A stretch of 64,000 nucleotides of DNA. Source: Brachypterus glaber (taxonomy: Eukaryota; Arthropoda; Insecta; Coleoptera; Kateretidae). The stretch is from NCBI GenBank assembly GCA_958510825.1, contig OY294044.1:47766626-47830625 (forward strand), in the 5' to 3' direction. The notes under the pieces are model-generated. The model did no database searches. It was not told the origin of the DNA and saw only the letters and a program-made list of their open reading frames with translations. Shown here in pieces: positions 32,223-43,639 of this stretch (position 1 is its first letter; each line of letters starts with the position of its first letter). A program made the position numbers and the translations under genes.

Positions 32223-34244
32223 TGTACCGTAATTAATACGTTCACTGCCAACGGCTAGTTTTGACAGCGGAGCAATGGGTATGGGCAAGGGAAAAATAGA
32301 AAGAATTGATTAATGTTGTTAGGGGCGCCAGTTACTTTAGCTTTTACTCCTTTAGGTAAGTAACAACCTAGTGTAAATACTTAAGCTTTTCAGTTTGAGA
32401 AAATATAACCCCTAAATAAAATAAGATAATTCATTTGAGAAATTTATTATAAATAAACTTAATGAAAGCACATCAAGTAATGTATTAATATATATAAAAA
32501 ATATGTGTAATTATATTAGGATATAATTAAAGAAATCTTAATAAAAATTACTAAATTCAGAAATCATTCGACTTAAATGTATAAAGAAAACATGAAGTTC
32601 AGCAAGCACCAAGAAATGTATGTAAACAACAATCATTTCTTGCAGTGTATAAAAGTCATGCTTAAATTAGAAATCATTTAATCAAAAGTATGATATTTAA
32701 TAATTAATAAATAAGATTAAATGTTTTAAAAAAAATAAGTACCTAAAAATGAACAAAAGCCAGAAGGGCATATAGTATTAATCAATACTATATCAGATCT
32801 GATAAAGTTTACAGTTATAAGAATATTGAAATAAAAGAATTTAAAAATATGAAATATTGCTTTCAAAAGTTTTCAGAATGAGTACTTAGCTGGTTTCTGC
32901 AAAATCGATGAGGTATGAATTCCATCGTCTCCATCTGTGCAAGTCTCCCCTATGCTGATGAATTCATTTCTCAAATGAAAGAAAAAAAAATATAGGCAGT
33001 CCCATCTACTTTGGAAAAATTATCTTCCAGGATAAAATGTACGATTGAAAATGTTGTCCGGGATTAAATATGCTTTTGAAAATTATGTCCAATATAAAAT
33101 TGTCTGCTAGACGGTTACATAGAATTTATCTATGCCAAAAATTACAGAACCATGTTCCAACAGAACATCACTCCATGCGGAGAACTTGTATATCAAATAT
33201 ACCAAAATAAACTTCAACTTAAATTAATATAATTCCATATTAATGGTATAGAAATGGTGAGTAATTAATGGTCTAGTGATTGTGCTTAATTAATGGTGAT
33301 GTCATTCTAAGTCTTCGATGTCCATCGAAACGTTATAAATGCATAATTTTAGAAAATAACAGTTATAATATCTTCCGCATTGTTTAAATATTCATTTTCA
33401 CTAACTTTAAATAAAAATACATGAAGGATTACTTCGATGATTACAGAAAATAAACACTCGTCAAAATGACACCCATTTTGTATCAAGGTTGCTTCAAGAA
33501 GGAAGCGAAAATCGACCTTATCCACCGGTATGAACCCTTCAGGTAAATAAAATCCTATTTCTGAACTATTAGCGACATCTATGCAAGTCATTATCAACTA
33601 CAGTTTTACCGTATAGGATTCCTAATAAAGGTAACTGAAACTACATCAAAGATAATAACCAAAAAGAATATTTCCTAATAAATCCGTATTAGTGATATCT
33701 AACCTCAAAATATTACTCTAAGAAACAAATATAAACAATACTTATTGTTTATCAGCAAAACTAATAAAAATACGAACAGAATACTAAGTGTCCTGTGAAC
33801 TAAGTATAAACAAAATACTGAATCTAAGTGAGCAGTTCCAGCAAACTATTTTCAACAAATTCAAAAAGTCCAAACGAAACTTTCCACAAGAGAGACAAGC
33901 TACAAATGAAAGCCAGTGAAATCCAACCCTCAATAGACTCTGAAACATATAAAAACCAGGTAAGTCCATAGACAAATGCACTATAGAGAAATAAGTCATA
34001 TGATTCTTTATTATTAAAAATCATATTCTAATTATGTTTTCTTTATGTTATTTTCAGGTAGAACTATGGAATAGAGACTTATATGGTTAGAATTCAGTTC
34101 CTGCTACAAAATAGTCCCAGATACAAAATAGTTCTGTACGTACGTAACTATTTATATACAAAATAAACATAAATTATAACGTAAGTAAACGAATAGTTTA
34201 ATTAACCCTTGCTATATTACAAAGTGACGATTTATGTCGTTACA
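32223..34244 (-). repeat. 5' LTR of the gypsy element
   Basis: 2022 bp, the promoter-proximal LTR for the minus-strand element. It matches 24267-26288 base for base apart from the few substitutions noted there. It contains the candidate TATA box at 34148-34158 and the second copy of the antisense splice-like sites (donor at 33960, acceptor ending 34057). ATAG follows at 34245-34248. Confidence 0.93.
34148..34158 (-). promoter_or_regulatory. Candidate TATA box in the 5' LTR
   Basis: TATATAAATAG on the minus strand, in the LTR that would drive the element. GTACGTAC lies about 10-20 bp downstream. No initiator can be named with confidence. Confidence 0.4.
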
Positions 34245-34248
34245 ATAG
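34245..34248. repeat. Target site duplication ATAG, right
   Basis: Matches ATAG at 24263-24266 and closes the gypsy insertion. The empty site would read TTCAAACATAGTCGTGTC. Confidence 0.85.
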
Positions 34249-34252
34249 TCGT

Positions 34253-34543
34253 GTCATTTTAAGAATGCGAATGGTAGGAATTATCATGGGCAAACTTAAT
34301 ATTATCTATCTCTTTTATTACTACGGCGTATCAGGAAGCGAGCTCTAAAACTTTGGTTGAAGTAAGATACACCGTAAGTCCATAGGAAATTTCGCTCACT
34401 CTAAAGGAATTCAATAATAATATCAGCGAAAGGCGCGTGTACATTGTGTACAGTCAACATCTCATAGGCGCCGTATTTTGTCATTTCATTTATTTTTTCT
34501 GTGATTTACTTGATACGGACCGCATTCGCATTCTTAAAATGAC
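34253..34543. mobile_element. Palindromic element flanking the gypsy insertion
   Basis: GTCATTTTAAGAATGCGAAT at the left is mirrored exactly by ATTCGCATTCTTAAAATGAC at the right (arms of 21 bp), with weaker pairing inside. The gypsy element landed a few bases outside this palindrome. Confidence 0.6.
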
Positions 34544-34680
34544 TTTAGTTTTGTTTCTGTACTGTTTTTTCACGGCTAATAACAAATTAAAAAAAAAAAC
34601 ATTTACTCCAAAGACGCAGCTATCTCACTTCGCCGTAAACTTTTTGTAATAATACATACGTGAACTAGATAGAAACAAAA
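34544..34680. other. Spacer with 415-bp-repeat-like words
   Basis: ACTCCAAAGACGCAGCTATC followed by CACTTCGCCGTAAACTTTTT resembles the end of the ~415-bp repeat unit near 24200-24250, so it may be an outlying decayed unit. Confidence 0.4.
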
Positions 34681-35596
34681 AGTAGGGGGAGATACCCATG
34701 AATGGGACCCTTTTTTTAAACGGCTGCCAAAATTTTATTTTTAATCATTTATACGTATTTTTTTTTAGGTATTATATTTGGAAATAGAAAAACACAGTCG
34801 AAATTAAAAAAAAACGTAACTTGTCCCGAAAAAGAAAACGGTATTACTGAATGGGACACAAATACAAAATTACTATTAAAGATAACAAATCATGAAAATA
34901 GGTATTATTATCACTATTACTAATAACAATATACCTGTAATGTAATTTCATAACAAAAAAATAGCTGCTAAAGTGATACATTTTTTTACATAGAATTTAC
35001 TTTAAATAATTTTACCAAACTTTGGTTCATGTTTTTTTTTGAGTTCTAACTGTTTTAAATTGTTATATGGGTGGTACCCATTGGGTGGTATCCTAGACAC
35101 TTTCTGTCCTTTTTATTTAAAAGAGATCAATGGAAATTAAATATGCAGTAAAATAGTTGTCCTATTCAAGGAAACGAAATTTGACCCATTCAAGAACACT
35201 ATTATCAAAAAAAAAAAAAAAAACAAGGCTTTCCGAAAATTTGAAAATTTTCAAAATGGGAAAGCAAAATAGGCTAAAAATATTTACCTTTATCTATAAT
35301 GTTCGATTATTTGGTATATGTTTCGTGTTGTTCTAGACTATTGCATAAACCAAACAATTTCCTTTTGCCTTTCGTCATAAAAATATCTTTCAAAATTATT
35401 AAAAAATTTACTTTTGACTTAGTAAAACTGACTTGTTAAATTTTTCAAAAATCCAGCTGTCTAAACTTTGCAATTTTTTATTATTTTTTAACTGCACTAA
35501 GCATGGTAACAAAACCCAAAAATTACTAAACATAGTTCAGAAACAGGTACTGTCCCATTCAATAATATATCCCATTCAGGGGTATTTCCCCCAACT
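34681..35596. mobile_element. 916-bp MITE, AGTAGGGGGAGATACCC ends
   Basis: The left end AGTAGGGGGAGATACCCATG with AATGGGAC is mirrored by the right end (AGTTGGGGGAAATACCCCTG plus AATGGGAT in reverse). The words TGGGACA/TGTCCC recur internally. It carries the AAGGCTTTCCG dispersed repeat at about 35223-35275. It is related at its ends to 2365-3197. No transposase. Confidence 0.65.
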
Positions 35597-36310
35597 TTTT
35601 TTATTATATTTATTTTGTGTAATAAGTTAACATAAATTGTTAACTTAATATATGTATGTATTAGGGTGCTTTTTTTTCGACTATTTATTTTTTTCTGTCC
35701 CATCACAATTTTGGAAGTACCCTAAAAAAAATTCCCTCAAAATTTTAGCCCTTAATAGTAATATTAAGTAGTGGACCAAGGCATGTAAAGATTTCCCATT
35801 GAAAATACACGTAAACTTTGATTTTTTTTCTTTAAATTTCTATAGCTTAGCGGCATTTTATGGCATCGCTTCAACCTTAGACAGGTATTTCTCAAAATTG
35901 AATGCTTTACAAAAGTGCCCATTGCGGCATAATCATAACTCGTACTGGTGAGGTAGTTTGAGCCACCAAACCCAATTTTTTCATAAAATTTACGTTTTTC
36001 TGTCCCTATCTCGTAATTGACAAGAGCTACAAAAAATATTCAAATAACAAACTTGTAGGAAATTTAATTTCCTACAAAAATGGTTCTTGGCACTAAATCG
36101 CTAACATCAATATTTCTTGAGATATTAAATTCTAAAGTTTTTGTTATTTCAAATTATTATCGAGTATCACGTCAAATTATAAAAAATCATTATACATCAT
36201 TGTATATCAAAATATGTAAAACCATTGAAGTAATAATAAAATTTAAAATGTCATCTGTCGCGACGCGCCCGTGACAAAAAGGACGCCTGTCGTATCATAC
36301 ATAATGTACA
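35597..36310. other. Non-coding DNA with a decayed repeat
   Basis: TATTAGGGTGC at about 35661 begins a sequence of MITE type, but I could not find its opposite end. GTAGGAAATTTAATTTCCTAC at about 36054 is a 21-bp palindrome. No gene is supported. Confidence 0.45.
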
Positions 36311-36312
36311 TA

Positions 36313-37427
36313 CTAGGGTGCCCAGGACCTACGGAAATGTTTGGGTCCCACCCCTCAAAATTGTTCCTTTAGGTAAACCCTGATTTTTTTTAGATTTTTT
36401 AAAAAATATTTAGAGGTCCCGCGCTTTTTTACATATAAAATCATGTGAAGGGTTTTTATTTTTTTAAGGATATAAAAACTTGATATTGGACTTTAAGGAA
36501 ACAAAAAAGTGTTTCTGGATAATAAAGGAATATTCTCAATTTTTATGTCCCTCTAAAAAAATAAAACGGATTTTTTATGGGGTAAAAATGTTAAAAATTG
36601 ACACATGAGGTTAATAAAGGCTAGAAAAAAATTGACTTGGAATTTTTTTCAGAGTTCTTTTTTTCTAGGGTATGGTTCAATATGTCCGAATTCAGGGTGT
36701 GTATTTCCTTTTTTGAATAAAGTGTCCAAAAAATAATTAAATATCTCAATAAAAGTTTAAAAAAATGCATTAAATTTCAATAAAATATCAATTTTGTAGC
36801 AAATAAACAAAACATGTTTTCAAAATGCCTTGTAGTATATTATATTATGTAATAAATAAAGTTTTTTTTTTCAGAAAAAAGTGTAGAACATTTATTTTTA
36901 ACACATTTCAAAACAGTTTGTACATATTATTAAGCTTTTTAGCCAAATATCATCTCTTTTATCGAAATAAAGTGATTTTTTTACATTGTATGGGATTTTT
37001 TTTTGGACATCTTGTTATTTTTCTAAAAAAAATAAATATGGCGCATTAATTGGTACTTATCAATGAATTTAAAAAAAATACCCATTTTGTAACCTTTTTT
37101 ATAGCATAAATAAGCTTCATACGTCAATTTTTACAATATTTTTACGCTGGTAAAGTCATTTTTCATGTAAAAGGTTAATTTTTTTTTAATAATCCCTTCA
37201 AATATAATGTCCCTTCATAAAATCGCCTGATTTTAACGTTTTTATATTTAAATAATAATAAAAAGGCTTAACATGTTTTCTTTCTCAAAAAACCGCCGGG
37301 CGCGACCTCTAAATATTTGTTTAAAAATCTGAAAAAAATTGAGGGTTGGTTTTTGACCTAAATAAACATTTATAGGGGGTGGGAACCTAAAACAAAAACA
37401 TTTTTTAATTTTTACTGGGCACCCTAG
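36313..37427. mobile_element. 1115-bp palindromic TA element, CTAGGGTGCCCAG ends
   Basis: CTAGGGTGCCCAG and CTGGGCACCCTAG are flanked by TA (36311-36312, 37428-37429). Arms pair over several hundred bases: GGGTCCCACCCCT against GGGGGTGGGAACC, and AAAATATTTAGAGGTC against GACCTCTAAATATTT. The 74-codon frame inside is AT-driven. Non-autonomous. Confidence 0.8.
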
Positions 37428-37429
37428 TA

Positions 37430-38396
37430 CATACGTATAAAGTAATTTTTTACATTTATTACATTTTTTTATTAAAAACGGTATCTATACGAACATACCC
37501 TATAGGTATATATACTTCAGTTGATTTATAGCATGTATTCCAGTTTTAAAGTGACTCTTTTATTCATAAATGCAAATGTCTCAATTTTATCAACAATATT
37601 CCTTTTATGATTGTAATAAAAATTTTACACGTAATAAAATAAAAAATCAATCTTTGTTTTCGAGAGTATCAAAAAGCTCATATATTTTTGCTATTGAAAA
37701 AGGCTTTTATTAGTATTTAGAAGAGTCACAAAAGTTACAAGTTATGAGAAAATGAAATAAATTTTTATTCAAAATTTATTGGGATATATTAAAATACGAA
37801 ACTAAAGTGGAAAGTGTATGGTTTTAATAAGTAGTCGCAGCCATATCTCACAGATGGAAACTCATTTATCATCCCATATAAATTTTATGGTTTTGGTTTA
37901 GTGGTATTTTACTAAAAGTTAGTAAAACATAAATTCGATAAATATCGTTAATTAAAGAACTAATGCATAGATTTTTATTGGTTCTTTAATTAGGCTTTTT
38001 ATTTAATTTTTGTTTTTCTGCAAAATAGTAAAAGAAAACAAAAATTAAAAAATACCACCAAATTATAAAAAAAATCCTTCTTAAGACGTATAACAAAAGT
38101 AATGTTTCCTATGGTGGTGCGTCCGCCCCCTACCAGTTATGGGATAAAAAAGGGGTCAAAGCAAAGTTTTCCCGCCTCGATAAATCAAATTGACGTCTTT
38201 ATCATAATTTTTATATATTTTTTGTTCTCAAAATATTTAGGGTGGGGTCTTTTAAAATGTTTTTCCTGTAAAATACAAATTCAGATACGCCCCTTTGTAT
38301 GCAAGGCGACGATATGGAACCCCAAGCAACAATACAAGGGTGGGGTATTGTAAGAGGGCGAACTAGGCTGGGTGTCCCTGTATAATATTTTATCCA
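37430..38396. other. Non-coding DNA
   Basis: No gene. A patch around 38105-38380 (GTCCGCCCCCTACC, AGGGTGGGGTC, CAAGGGTGGGGTATTG) has C-rich words in both orientations and may be a worn palindromic element. Confidence 0.45.
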
Positions 38397-39511
38397 CACA
38401 GAAAAAAAAGGATATCTTGAATCAAAGCAAAACGATCTTGAACCAAGGCCGCCATGGCTTTTGATATGTTCAACGCCATGACTGTCTTGGACCAAGTCCG
38501 CCGTGATCTTGGCATTTGAGGTCCTAGATTTAAGGACATTTCCTTAAATCAAAGCCACTTAAACCATTTATTTAAGATCATATTATCTTAAACCAAGTAT
38601 GTAAATATCTTAATTCAACATCATATTATCTTTGTCCAAGATCATATTATCTTACACCAAGTCTTGGTTTAAGATAATATAATCTTGAATGAAGAGAATT
38701 ATAATCTTGATTTAAGATTATGATTCTCTTGATTCAAGATCATATTATCTTAAACCAAGACTTGGTGTAGGATAAAGACCCCACAGTCAGGTTCCAGGGT
38801 TAATAGAATGGTAAATATTTTGAAAAAATTTCCCACACATGTATAATATTATTTCGCAAGCCTATGAAATATGATACTTTCTTACTCTGTTAATCGTGTG
38901 AAATTAGGTTTCATAGGTGGTCGTAGGAAAAAGCACTTGTTTTTGAAGAAAAACTTGTTGCAACGCCATTGCAAAATGGCGCTTATAGGTATCAATTATT
39001 TAAAGCTACTTACTCGTGAATTTTTTAAGTAAATTTGAAAATCCCCATCGTTTGAGGGTAACAGATACAAATTCGTCCATTTTAAAGCAGATAAAAATAA
39101 AGATACACTTTTAAAGACAACTGACGGCAAAAAAAAACAAACCTAACTTCTCTCCCGCGCATATCTTGAACTACTGCGCAAATTGTCTGCCAGCCAACAA
39201 TAACAACGGGCGAGTCTACTGTATATCTACGTGGGGTAAGGCCGGCCAACTCTTTACCGTAAGACAACAGGAGCTTTGAGTCAAGATAATAACTCTTGAT
39301 CCTCTGTTACTATTTTAAATGTCATGCATTTAAGGAAAAAATCCTTGACACAAGGATTTTTCTACCAAGAGAATAATTAAAGTAAACCAAAGTCACAGAT
39401 AATCTTAAACCGAGGATACATGATCTTAAAAGAAGATTATTACCTTGATTTAAGATAATATAAATCCATAATAATTTATTATCTTCTGCAAAGATAACCT
39501 TTTTTTCTGTG
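38397..39511. mobile_element. 1.1-kb element rich in AAGATNATATTATCTT hairpins
   Basis: The terminal repeats CACAGAAAAAAAAGG and CCTTTTTTTCTGTG bound it. The interior is built from repeated, mutually complementary words (ATCTTGAATCAAG, AAGATCATATTATCTTAA, ACCAAGTCTTGGT). The stretch 38650-38775 folds on itself around AATCTTGATTTAAGATT. A less AT-rich piece at 39120-39260 is not repetitive in the window. No transposase frame. Confidence 0.6.
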
Positions 39512-40052
39512 CAGTTCTGTATTCTATTAAATATAGATAAAGAATAGTTAAATTAAATTCATTGTACGTCCCTCTTAATAACAGTTATAAAGTTTGTAGA
39601 CTTCGTAAAAAGTGAGGTTTAATTCGAAAAATAATAAATCTGTCTGAAAATTTGAACGACTGGTATAAAAACTACATTTAATTACGGCTTTTATCGAGGT
39701 TAGTATTCTGTTTAAAAAACTTATATTAAAATTGAAATAAAAATGATCTAACCGCTGTCTCTCTTGGATTTCCCCATTCGCCAACTGTGTAGAAATATCT
39801 CCATTTTAAAAGAAAATTACATTTTAACATTTTCAATTTCATCTTCATCTCAATAAAAGCCTTAAAACCTTTTTTTATGAGATGTCATTTTTTATATGAC
39901 TTAAAGTGTCCGTTTCTTTGTTTCTGCCGGTAAGTGTGTAAACATCAGCGAAAAAAGAACATCAAAAAGCTTCCGAACGCACACAAGTAAATTATCTGCA
40001 AAAGTTGGTCAAATCATCAGGATACGAAATTATACAGGAATATTTATAAATA
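39512..40052. other. Non-coding DNA
   Basis: No repeat arms or protein-like frame seen. The 69-codon minus-strand frame at 39575-39784 has no recognisable family. Confidence 0.5.
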
Positions 40053-40313
40053 GGGGTCATACTTAAAATACGTAACGCAAAATTTTGAATATTTTGACCC
40101 CCTCTTTCCCCAGGTTTGGACTAGCAACCAAGACTCCATTAAAAAAAATTGGGTAAAAAACAGACTGTTTTATTTTTAAATAAATAATATATAAATATTA
40201 AAGAGCGTTATGTAACGCTACATCAGAACCCCTCCCTCCGTGTAACGCATTATAACGCTACTCTTCTACTCCTCTCTTCCCCTAAGTGCGTTATGTATTT
40301 TAAGGATAGTCCC
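40053..40313. mobile_element. 261-bp MITE, GGGGTCATACTTAAAATACG ends
   Basis: GGGGTCATACTTAAAATACG plus TAACGC at the left is mirrored by GTGCGTTATGTATTTTAAGG plus ATAGTCCC at the right. ATA flanks both sides. A C-rich middle and GTAACGC words link it to the ACGTTCAAGTATTACG family at 46758 and 8338. Confidence 0.65.
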
Positions 40314-40377
40314 ATAGATTTATTTTTTTCAGAGATGATCCTACATTAAAAAAAAAGTAAAATAAAAAATCCGATAA

Positions 40378-40574
40378 ACATATCGTCGCTTCCCTTGCAA
40401 AGGCGCTTATCTCATTTTTTGTCATTTTTGATATTATCCTTACAAAGGGGCTTATCTCAAAAAATTGCTAAATTGAGTTGGGTACTTGGGTGGCATCAAA
40501 ACAGTAACCTGCAGCTACTTTGATTTATAATATTATTTGAGATAAGCCCCTTTGTAAGGAAGGCTGCGATATGT
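40378..40574. mobile_element. Palindrome with 24-bp perfect arms
   Basis: CCTTACAAAGGGGCTTATCT (arm 40439-40462) is exactly complementary to AGATAAGCCCCTTTGTAAGG (arm 40538-40561). A weaker duplicate of the arm lies at about 40391-40413, and the outer words ACATATCG/CGATATGT also pair. No coding capacity. Confidence 0.65.
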
Positions 40575-41465
40575 ACATAAAAGAGTCTTAAGGGAGCTAC
40601 ACCTCTTTCAAAGATTTAAATTACTTAATAACCCAGAAACACTCAAAAATACAGAAGTGGTAACTTGTATTTTGGCCATTTTGAGATATTAACAGTTTTT
40701 AATTTTCAATGTTCTTTTCAGTCACTAAAAATCATATTCCAAGTCAAAAAAATTTCAAATTTGATTTGAATCAGAAAGATAAAAAGGTTATATTAGTTGT
40801 TAATGTTATAAAAATGTTAAATATTAAATAATTAAAAAGGAAAATAGGAATTTTTTATAGTTACCACTTTAAAAATTATTATTATAGTATTCACAGCGCC
40901 AGCGCTAGAATAATATACGGTAGTTTCGAATTTTCAAAAAACAATCAAAAATTGTCCTAGACAAAAAAAAATTGGATATAAATTTGTTTCATAAAAAAAT
41001 AAGCAACTTTTTTTTTCAAATGTCGGTCTCTCCATCTGCCCGTCTATCCGATTCCACGATTTTTGTAGACACGCTAACTCAAGAACGAATAATCCGAACG
41101 TATTGAAATTTTCAGGAAAAATCAAGTTCTATGAGGGGAAGATCCCTATTTTTTTTAAACTAACAAAAACAAAAAAGTTACGTATGGTTAAACTTTTAAA
41201 AAAATCGAAAAATGCTGAAAGAAAATTCCGATTAACGTAATTTTTTCAGGAAAAAATAATTTTCGACAAAAAACTAAGTTACCACCTCTGTGCTTAGCAC
41301 GGCAGTATAGCAACGTGGTTTTCCATATATATAAAAAAAGGTACTCTTGTTGTAATACTGTAGGATTAACCGTTTTCGAGAAAAATACAATTGAAGGTAA
41401 AATTTCGCGTTTCGGGGGCAAAAAATTAAACAATTAAATACTAAAAGCCAAAATCTTAATGATCC
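40575..41465. repeat. Decayed copy of the 50330-51493 family plus a dispersed repeat
   Basis: TTAAGGGAGCTACACCTCTT (about 40590) and TACTGTAGGATTAACCGTTT (about 41358) are recognisable pieces of the 1.16-kb palindrome. Between them, 40889-41110 (CACAGCGCCAGCGCTAGAAT, GTCCTAGACAAAAAAA, CCGTCTATCCGATTCC) matches a second dispersed repeat, whose other copy is at 46505-46735. Confidence 0.55.
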
Positions 41466-41494
41466 TCTATTTATTTCTACACGGTAAAAATAAA

Positions 41495-41920
41495 TTACAT
41501 TAAATTACATAGTCCGTAAATGGTAATATGTTGCCATAGACCGGAATGGTAAAAATTACATAGTCCGTAATGGTAATGTTTTGCATAGACAGGAACAGTA
41601 AAAATTACATCGTCCAGAATGGTAATATTTTGCATAGACCGGAACGCTAAAATATACATAGTCCATAATGGTAATATTTTGCATAGACCGGACGCTAAAA
41701 ATTACATAGTCCAGAATGGTAATATTTTGCATAGACCGGAAAGGTAAAAATTACATAGTCCAAAATGGTAATATTTTGCATAGACCGGAACGCTAAAAAT
41801 TACATAGTCCAGAATGGTAATATTTTGGATAGACCGGAAAGGTAAAAATTACATAGTCCAAAATGGTAATATTTTGCATAGACCGAAACGCTAAAAATTA
41901 CATAGTCCAGAATGGTTTGG
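41495..41920. repeat. 49-bp tandem repeat with a 98-bp dimer pattern
   Basis: Nine units carry ACATAGTCC at about 41511, 41562, 41611, 41660, 41708, 41757, 41806, 41855 and 41904 (spacing 48-51). From the fifth unit on, two variants alternate: CCAGAATGG with GGAAAGGT, then CCAAAATGG with CGCT endings. That is a 98-bp higher-order dimer. Confidence 0.9.
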
Positions 41921-42357
41921 ACTTGAAATTTGAAAAAACATATTTATTACTTGTTTGTTCCAAATTACAAGTCTCTGTGTCAAAGCTTTTTTGAAATATC
42001 GTAACGTGAAGTTCATTTGGTTTAATAAACCAAACGATTTGCACCCTTAATACGAGTATAAACTGCTTATATCTTTCTTTAAAGATCTATTGGTTGATAA
42101 AGATCGTAATTTATAATTAACGTAAATTTTAGGCCACAAATAAAGCATATCGTACATAAATAATATTTACCTTTTTTTACACTTTTAACACTTTAACCTA
42201 GCAGCATGCGTAGCTATCTCTCTAACAATAACAATATTAAACGGTCCGTCTCATGATACGACGCCTTCTTGGTTATTGTCCAAAACGCACGCGCGTCTTA
42301 AAATAACATAGCCCGACATTGTAAAATCATGTAAAAATATGTAAATCAATATAAATA

Positions 42358-42478
42358 TATTTTTTTACATTATTTTACATTCTTTTACATTCTTTTACAT
42401 TATTTTACATTATTTTACATTATTTTACATTCTTTTACATTCTTTTACATTATTTTACATTCTTTTACATAATTTCAT
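42358..42478. repeat. 11-bp minisatellite TACATTATTTT/TACATTCTTTT
   Basis: About eleven units of TACATTATTTT or TACATTCTTTT in head-to-tail order near the right end of the element. Confidence 0.9.
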
Positions 42479-42572
42479 GAATTATGCATAGTCCAGAATA
42501 GTAAATTTACTATTCCGTACTATGTAAATTCATGTATTTTTACATTATATTATATGCAGTTTTTACAGTGTA

Positions 42573-43174
42573 CGCAAATAATTTATAACAAGGTTTTGCC
42601 CAGGAATTTGGGAAATATCATTCTGCGGAAGCGTTCCACGTCTCCGGCCGTTCAAGCGGCTGGATTTTCCCTGATATACACGAGACACTTTTTTTCTCTA
42701 AATTTCCATAAATAGGACTCCACGTGTGAAGAAAATCATTTTTCTATCTGTTAGACTGGTCCTAAGAGGACGATTTAGAAAGATTACTTTAATAAAAAAA
42801 ACCATCACTACTGTCAGACTACTGTCTTCTTGATCTTATGGTAATAAACTTTTAACATAGAATGAAATGTCGACGTAATAGAGCAGCAGCTGAATTCAAA
42901 AACCGAGGGGCGATTCACTCGTCAAAAAATGTATCTACTTACAATTTTTGGAAGTACTTTAAAGGAGGGTATCGCATTTTGGGCTAAATCGCCTGCAACG
43001 ATAAGACTTTACATGCTTATAGATACATAAAAAATAAATACTTAGCCAAAATTTCAGCCCTTTTCACACCCCGGAACATAGTTTAATTAATTATTTAATT
43101 AAGAATTTTGACATATGTCAATGTACGATTTGGCAACATTGCACGAAACTTCAAGTGTCAAATGTCATCTCGTC
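42573..43174. other. Non-coding DNA with a GC-richer patch
   Basis: From 42620 to 42690 the sequence (GCGTTCCACGTCTCCGGCCG, TTCAAGCGGCTGGATTTTCC) is richer in G and C and is open on the minus strand, but no family is recognised. The rest is AT-rich with no arms seen. Confidence 0.4.
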
Positions 43175-43321
43175 AAAAAATAGTATATTATTTACCAAGT
43201 GAGAGAAGTTTAACATTTTTGACCTGCGTCAAATTGCGGGATGAGCGCGCCAGCGCGAAGCCCCCAAGACGCGGTCTAAAATGTTAAATCTTCACTCACG
43301 TGGAAAATATAGTATTTTTTT
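43175..43321. mobile_element. 147-bp palindrome, AAAAAATAGTATA ends
   Basis: AAAAAATAGTATATTATTTA with GTTTAACATTTTTGACC at the left mirrors GGTCTAAAATGTTAAATCTT and AAAATATAGTATTTTTT at the right. The loop is CpG-rich (GATGAGCGCGCCAGCGCG). It belongs to the same loose class as 45108-45245. Confidence 0.65.
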
Positions 43322-43522
43322 CACTACCAGTACAGTTAATTAGATATTTATTTATTTTACTAAAATTTAATGAAAAAGCTTATAAATTTAAAATATCACG
43401 CTGGCCGTTCGCGGCCATTAAAAAACAAATGAATAACATTTCTGGCAGAAATTTTCTGGTGATCTGCTAAAATTATTAAGTTAGAAAATGTTTCCGTGTT
43501 AATTGTAATAAAATATATAAAA

Positions 43523-43639
43523 ATGGAAAGTGAAATGCAAAGTGATGATTCTGGTACTCCCCCAGAAATAAGGGCAGGCGAAAACTGTGAGGGAGAATCT
43601 GTTGCCTCAAAAATCAATATATGGGTGTTGTACCTCTAG
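43523..43639 (+). CDS. Short coding-like ORF, acidic N terminus
   Basis: 38 codons from ATG at 43523 (MESEMQSDDSGTPPEIRAGE...) to TAG at 43637. The composition is normal for a protein, and the GC content is above its surroundings. Acidic, Ser-rich beginnings like this occur in transposon-derived host proteins, and it may be a first exon or a truncated gene. I do not recognise the family. No splice donor is evident before the stop. Chance cannot be excluded at this length. Confidence 0.3.
   Translation: MESEMQSDDSGTPPEIRAGENCEGESVASKINIWVLYL

Larger units (their letters stand above)
41480..42570. mobile_element. 1.09-kb TA element carrying two tandem arrays
   Basis: CACGGTAAAAA and TTTTTACAGTG are flanked by TA (41478-41479, 42571-42572). 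The left part is a 49-bp tandem array, the right part an 11-bp array. GCATAGTCCAGAATAG at about 42486 repeats the 49-bp unit's word near the right end. No transposase. Arrays inside a MITE suggest replication slippage after insertion. Confidence 0.65.

Noticed and set aside
41020..41110. Possible RNA gene or coding exon in the CCGTCTATCCGATTCC stretch
   Set aside because: A related copy at 46640-46720 shows it belongs to a dispersed repeat.
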